Below are positions 59,400 through 64,000 of a stretch of 64,000 nt of DNA, one piece after another; positions within the stretch are counted from its first letter, which is position 1, and each line of letters begins with the position of its first letter. The position numbers and the translations under genes were made by a program. Source of the DNA: Planococcus citri (Eukaryota; Arthropoda; Insecta; Hemiptera; Pseudococcidae); contig NC_088680.1 of assembly GCF_950023065.1 (NCBI RefSeq), positions 30,368,559 to 30,432,558 on the forward strand, given 5' to 3'. The notes under the pieces were generated by a model. It ran no database searches and was not told the DNA's origin. It worked only from the letters and a program-made list of their open reading frames with translations.

Positions 59400-60400
59400 A
59401 AAACGAATTATTACGTATTTACTCAGATTATTTCTACGATAAATTACATTGTCATATCAATGTATGAACACGTGCTGTGCTGTAGCAACACTCGAATTAT
59501 TGAGTAAGGTAGCCTAAATAATCAGTTCTCAGTTTCGTGATGATCGTTTCGTCGATTCGTGAAATATCTGAAAAAAAATCATTCGATTTATTAATCTAGT
59601 GAACGTGTAGATAGGAGACGTGAACCATATATATTATTATTTTAATAAAAATTTACTCGAGTGGTTCTCTAACTGATTAGGAAAGCTCGTAGAATTATCT
59701 ACGAACACGATGAGATTGTATGTAGCTCTTGAAAGCAACAGACATGAGCATACTCGACTGATATTCCAGAATGAAGTGCTGTCTTGCTACTTCTCAATAA
59801 TATTGTAAGTAATTGCTCATGTTGATAGCGAAATATTGCATCATATAATTTTCGAATTTTGCAAAAGAAAAAAAATAATGAAATAAATTTGACTGCCTGC
59901 TCTTTTAGGCTATGATTTGATTAGGTATGGACGATGTGTTATCGAATCAGTGAAAAATTCGCCAAACAATGATAATATGTAATTCCTGCAATTGCAAAGC
60001 AAACAAAACACCTCAATTTGTTATCTAAAAATTAGAATGAAATCAACGTAGATTGTACTTTGATCACATGTAATTATCCAGGCATTCATCATCTTAATTA
60101 TTCTAAATACCTATCCTGAATAAGAAATTGAAAATATATTCAACGAGTACAATTTTACCTTATAAAATATCGTTTATTTTTACCTGAGAGTACTCTCTTT
60201 CGAACGTTATCATTATCAGAAAACAGTCTTCTATTCTGATAAACATATTTGTAGAATTGTACAATTTACATGAGCATTGTCATTATCGATAGCACTGTTC
60301 AAATAATCCTATCTCATCCAAGATAGTTTATTTACTCTGATTTGATTTCGAAAAAAAAATAATAATAAAGAAACAGTAGAACTATTTCTGTTTTTAGAAT
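59400..60400. other. AT-rich DNA between OAT promoter and upstream exon
   Basis: Would be mostly intron if 60426-60595 and 59077-59238 belong together. No repeats of the families described here were noticed. Confidence 0.35.
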
Positions 60401-60425
60401 ACCTAAGTACTGTGCAGGTGCTTAC

Positions 60426-60595
60426 ATCAACCCAACCTATACCTTTTTTTATGATGTTTTTTACGAATTTCTGTTTCGTTTGACGGAAGAAAGTGCGCCA
60501 GTAGGTTCTTAAAAAGGTATCGTAAATCATACCCCAAATTTTCGTATCTACATTCGCCGACAATGTTTTACGCAGGTATTTGTGTAGTACGCTAC
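60426..60595 (-). CDS. Internal coding exon, unknown protein
   Basis: Bounded by the acceptor CGATTTCAG and the donor TTGAT|GTAAGC. After two bases of a split codon it reads SVLHKYLRKTLSANVDTKIW, then GMIYDTFLRTYWRTFFRQTK and QKFVKNIIKKGIGWVD, 56 complete codons without a stop. The mixture of basic and aromatic residues and both splice signals support a real exon. It is on the same strand as OAT and about 1.5 kb upstream of it. No domain is recognised. Confidence 0.42.
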
Positions 60596-60599
60596 CTGA

Positions 60600-62390
60600 A
60601 ATCGGAACCCTTTGAAGTAGCCTAATGAAATTTCTCTTTTGTTGTTACACAAACTTATCGACTTAATGCTTTTACCTACGATGTATGTACCGTACCGAAG
60701 TTGGAGATTTTTAAATCACCTGTTCTGATAGTGCCATTTAGAATTAAGGAGTAAGTAAGGGAGGGGTTGAAAATGTTTAAACTCACAGAAGTCAAATCTA
60801 AGATACCTTTTGAATGGTACACGATGATTTTGGGCCTCCTAGACCAATTTGGATACGGCTCCAATGATAATAGAAAATCGAAGACCGTCAAAAAGTGTGT
60901 AAAAAACCACTCTTCGTTACCAGAAATGGAGCAGGGATTGGTTGAAAATTATAGGAAATCCCAAAAGGCCCATTAAGACGTCTAGGGAATGTACAATTGT
61001 ACATGGCTAATTGAAACAGGTTCTGGCGAGGTATACGACGAATTTCAGCCACTATCGGTATATATCTGGACTAGGTTCCAGTGACGTCACACAATCATAA
61101 TTGTCAGAAAAGGCGCGAAACCCCGCTCATTCGTGGCTGGAAGGGGCTTAAAAGTCATAACTTTCAAGAGGTACATCTAGGACACCCTTCAAAATTCAAA
61201 TATACCTACGTATGTTTAAAAAATCAGTTGAAATAACGATTTTTAGCATAAGTGAAGCATTCGGCATTTTTGTCTTACGCGGTTTCATTCGGCTTATTAT
61301 CAGAAAAACATGAAAAGTTGATTACATTGAGGTGAAAAGCTGATATTATAGGTACCTACGTACTTCATTTTCAATCAATAATATTGTTGGTAGTTTTAAG
61401 CCGTTCTAGAGTCTCTGACAGATTTTTAGGTTTTCCAGTTCCCAATGAAATTTACTATCTGAATATGGATTTGACTAACGGAAGCAGAATTTGAAAATTT
61501 GTACCAAAATAAATCAAAGAGCTCATCAGAACTGTGGGAATTTAAAAATGCATTGGAAGTTTCATAATAGCTCGAAACCATCATCATCCTTCAATTCGAG
61601 TGGTTTAAAAATGTGGCGTGAAAACCAAATTTCAACTTTTTACTTATCATTTTTTAAATTTAAAAAAAAAAATGTTTGAAGGGAAAGAGAAAATTGAATG
61701 TAAATTTTTGAGATTCATGATACGATGAATTGAAAAATAAGTTTAAGCACGTGAAATTTACTTTGTGCAGTGTATTTTATCTAAATGTTTTTTTATTGCA
61801 ATGGGTTGCAAAATAACGACACCTACACTCGCCCATGTCACATTATCGTTGAAAAAATTGTCTTTTCTCATCAGAAAAATTGAAGAAACTTCTTTTAGTG
61901 TGTAGTAATCTACTTCTGGACTTCTCAGAATAACATTTGAGAGTGCATTTTCGATGTGAAAGATACTTTGAGCAATAAAAATTAACATGTAGGTATAGAG
62001 GTAATGTTTACGAGGGCATTTTAAATTAAATTAGTGCGTGTGTTGATGTTGATGTTCGACTGATTGGAAATAAGTGATAATTGAGGATTCTACTAACAGA
62101 CTAAGTTGCACATTGTGTTTCGTTCGGAGAAAATCTTTTAAAATTACGATTTAGAATTTCATGCAATTAGTTCGGTGTTATACTTCTTGCCATCACTACC
62201 TGTTCATTTTTTTTGTTTATTGTTGGTCCAACTCATCAAACATGGTGTTTTTCTTTTTTATGACAAGAATCTTCTATTTTTTTCTCACCTAAAAAATTAC
62301 ACAAATTGCGCGACAGCAGTGGCTCTAAGCCATCCTAAGCCATCGTAGAGTGTTGAGCGGATATTTTAGGTTTTCCAGTTCTTTAAGAAT
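60600..62390. other. Mostly noncoding DNA
   Basis: Dispersed-repeat fragments (60770-60970, 61380-61450). A minus-strand frame at 61758-61988 after a possible acceptor TTGCTCAAAG reads FHIENALSNVILRSPEVDYY and stays open to 61758; it may be an exon, but there is no downstream partner. Confidence 0.3.
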
Positions 62391-62427
62391 GAATTTTCTG
62401 AGATCACCAACTGTTCACAATGCTGAG

Positions 62428-63188
62428 CCAGGGGGTCTTCAAAGTAGGGTCGTATTTGAAAAAAAAATTGGGTATAATACTCGTATAATCTGTGTAGTAC
62501 CTTGGTTATCCCCTCTCCCTAAAAGTTACAATTCGAGTCTCTGAATCTTCTTGACGCATTAAATTCAAAATTCAAAACATTTTTAGCCCTACACTAATCA
62601 CTTAAATGATTTCTCATCAACTTTATCATATTTTCCACCATTAAGAATTCTTTCAACAAAAAACACACTGAATTCGTATTCAGTGGGCCCAAATACCCCG
62701 ATAAATACATTTTTCGTGGTGTTTCGGTCAGATTTTCAAAATTTATAATTTTTCACCAATCTTGTAGTAGGTACCTGATTGCAAAAAAAAAAAAAAAAAA
62801 AAAATCAAGCAAAAAAGTGAAATTGGATAGTGTGATCGAAGTGATTGTTAAAAGTGTGGTAATTGGGGCATTTGGATTCACTGAACACGAATCCAACGTT
62901 GCGTTGGTTGTTTGCTAAAGGACATTTTTCATTGAGAAAATATGCCATTAAGTTGATGAGAAAATTTTTGCAACTCGAAAATCATCACGTGGTAGGCAGA
63001 GGACTGAGAAGATTGTGATCTTGAATTTTGAATTGAATTCAATGGGTTAGGTAAGTTCAGAGATCCTAATCACAACTTTTGGGTGGGTTGACCGAGGTAC
63101 GCATTGGTAATAATACTACCCGAAAGTGGCAACAAAAACTTTCGGCCCCTCGATTTCTTCCGAAGTGACCTTTGTTTGAAGACCTGTA
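62428..63188. mobile_element. Foldback element, arms about 300 bp
   Basis: GGTCTTCAAA at 62428 onward returns in inverse at 63188. Arms share GGGTATAATACTC/GGGTAGTATTATT, CTAAAAGTTACAATTC/CCAAAAGTTGTGATTA, TTCTCATCAACTT, GAATTCGTATTCAGTG/GGATTCGTGTTCAGTG and CCAAATACCCC/CCAAATGCCCC. A 23-base A run lies near the centre (about 62784). Noncoding. Confidence 0.65.
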
Positions 63189-63401
63189 ATTTAGCCTCAT
63201 GAACTTTTACATAAAAGGCTCATTCTCTTAGATTTTTTCAAAATCCAGGATACTTATATGTTTTTTTCTCGACTCACCCAGATACTTGCAGCGTGTCCCA
63301 GTAGAACATTTGAAGAATGTTCTGTGAGAATCATCATGCTTAATATTGTCTTTTTGATGTAATTATTTTAAGAATGTGTGCGCCGTTGCAACGTTTAAAA
63401 T

Positions 63402-63557
63402 TTAACCCTCGGACAGGGCCTTTTCCAGTCGCTGGTTTAATAACTCTCGCCTGATTTGATCCCTGCACATAGAAATTTCTTCCTGCGTGACATGGAGTTC
63501 CAAACGGCGGCGGGTAACTAACTCGCAGAATTTCAAGAAAAATGGACGGCAAGACAC
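63402..63557 (-). CDS. Last coding exon of a gene extending off the window
   Basis: After the acceptor TTTATGAATAG the frame reads VSCRPFFLKFCELVTRRRLE, then LHVTQEEISMCRDQIRRELL and NQRLEKALSEG, stopping at 63402-63404: 51 codons. The rest of the gene would lie beyond 64000 on the minus strand. The sequence is strongly helical and charged, and its composition is far from that of random AT-rich DNA, which makes this one of the more convincing unassigned exons. I do not recognise the protein. The exon starts in phase 0. Confidence 0.55.
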   Translation of the reverse strand: MSCRPFFLKFCELVTRRRLELHVTQEEISMCRDQIRRELLNQRLEKALSEG

Positions 63558-63869
63558 CTATTCATAAACATGGAAATAATTTTTGATAATCAAGTTATTG
63601 AAGAGTTTTTTCTTAAAAAGTCCATTCTTGCTGTAACTATTTTATTTCTCAAATGATACAGTAGGTATAGATACTACTTGAGAATGAGAAGTGGTTATAC
63701 ATTACTAAGAAAGAAAAAGATAACATGCCCATTTCAGTATCCTTAGGGTATTGGTTTTGTTCTTGGCATATTTTTTATACTTACATAAGTATATCTAGAT
63801 AATAATTTGTTGAAAATTTTCGATCTAGTTCTGTAGATGGCCGAGGACAAATATAAAGTATAAAATTTT

Positions 63870-64000
63870 ACTCACGAAGGAAGCTTTCCAGATTCAAACG
63901 AGACCACAATTTTTGAAAAGAGCATGGTCAGAAACCTCCATAACCAAAATTTCAGCTGCTCAAATTGATTTTTCGTTTTTTGACCAATAGGGAGACTGTT
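63870..64000 (+). repeat. End fragment of a dispersed repeat
   Basis: AAAAGAGCATGGTCAG and CCAAAATTTCAGCTGCTCAA resemble the terminal wording of the composite inverted-repeat family (9565-11240, 52464-53565). It runs off the window. Confidence 0.35.

Noticed and set aside
1..64000. CRISPR arrays, tRNA and rRNA genes
   Set aside because: No regularly spaced identical repeats with unique spacers, and no tRNA cloverleaf or rRNA core sequence, were recognised on reading; the tandem arrays present are satellites.

Overview
The window looks like a piece of an arthropod nuclear genome, most likely an insect and plausibly a hemipteran. It is AT-rich. It has one unmistakable spliced metabolic gene with GT-AG introns and an intact eukaryotic DNA transposon, and the rest is dense in miniature elements, foldback repeats and CTACCTAC-type microsatellite sequence. 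No bacterial operon, CRISPR array, tRNA or rRNA was seen. The organism assignment is inference.

Layout. 1-5.3 kb is a transposon nest: an apparently intact ~2.97 kb element (TIRs 495-530 and 3426-3461) with a three-exon transposase on the minus strand, a 589-bp hAT-type nonautonomous element (3555-4143) and a 263-bp mariner-type MITE (4990-5252). 5.3-18 kb is mostly noncoding. It holds a 1.7-kb composite inverted repeat (9565-11240), an LTR-retrotransposon pol remnant (13034-13270), a foldback (13437-13895) and a less AT-rich, low-repeat stretch with two small ORFs (16.2-16.8 kb). 18.3-20.4 kb is a triplicated noncoding block. 20.6-30.2 kb has scattered candidate exons (20609-20873, 28525-28695, 29716-29810) between direct duplications, a hAT MITE packed with TATCGATA (22341-22605) and a ~760-bp foldback (23974-24732). 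34.9-37.4 kb is a repeat island: nested hairpins, a two-level satellite (626-bp unit with ~183-bp subunits) and a GC-rich tandem array. 38.2-40.1 kb has a candidate plus-strand three-exon gene. 45.9-46.7 kb is another inverted repeat. 47.5-48.3 kb has a candidate minus-strand multi-exon gene. 49.9-50.5 kb is a MITE and 52.5-53.6 kb another composite inverted repeat.

54.2-59.1 kb is the anchor gene: a complete mitochondrial ornithine aminotransferase (OAT) on the minus strand. It has six coding exons encoding 435 aa, an intron in the 5' leader and a TATA-box promoter. Upstream of it on the same strand lies an unrecognised candidate gene (60426-60595 plus a possible last exon 59077-59238). The right edge (63402-63557) carries the last coding exon of another minus-strand gene that continues out of the window.

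Working together: OAT is self-contained (mitochondrial ornithine/glutamate/proline metabolism). Apart from the transposon with its own ends there is no evidence of a multi-gene system. The most notable material is the intact transposon with its reiterated 17-bp motif, the satellite and GC-rich arrays, and several repeat families built as long inverted repeats.
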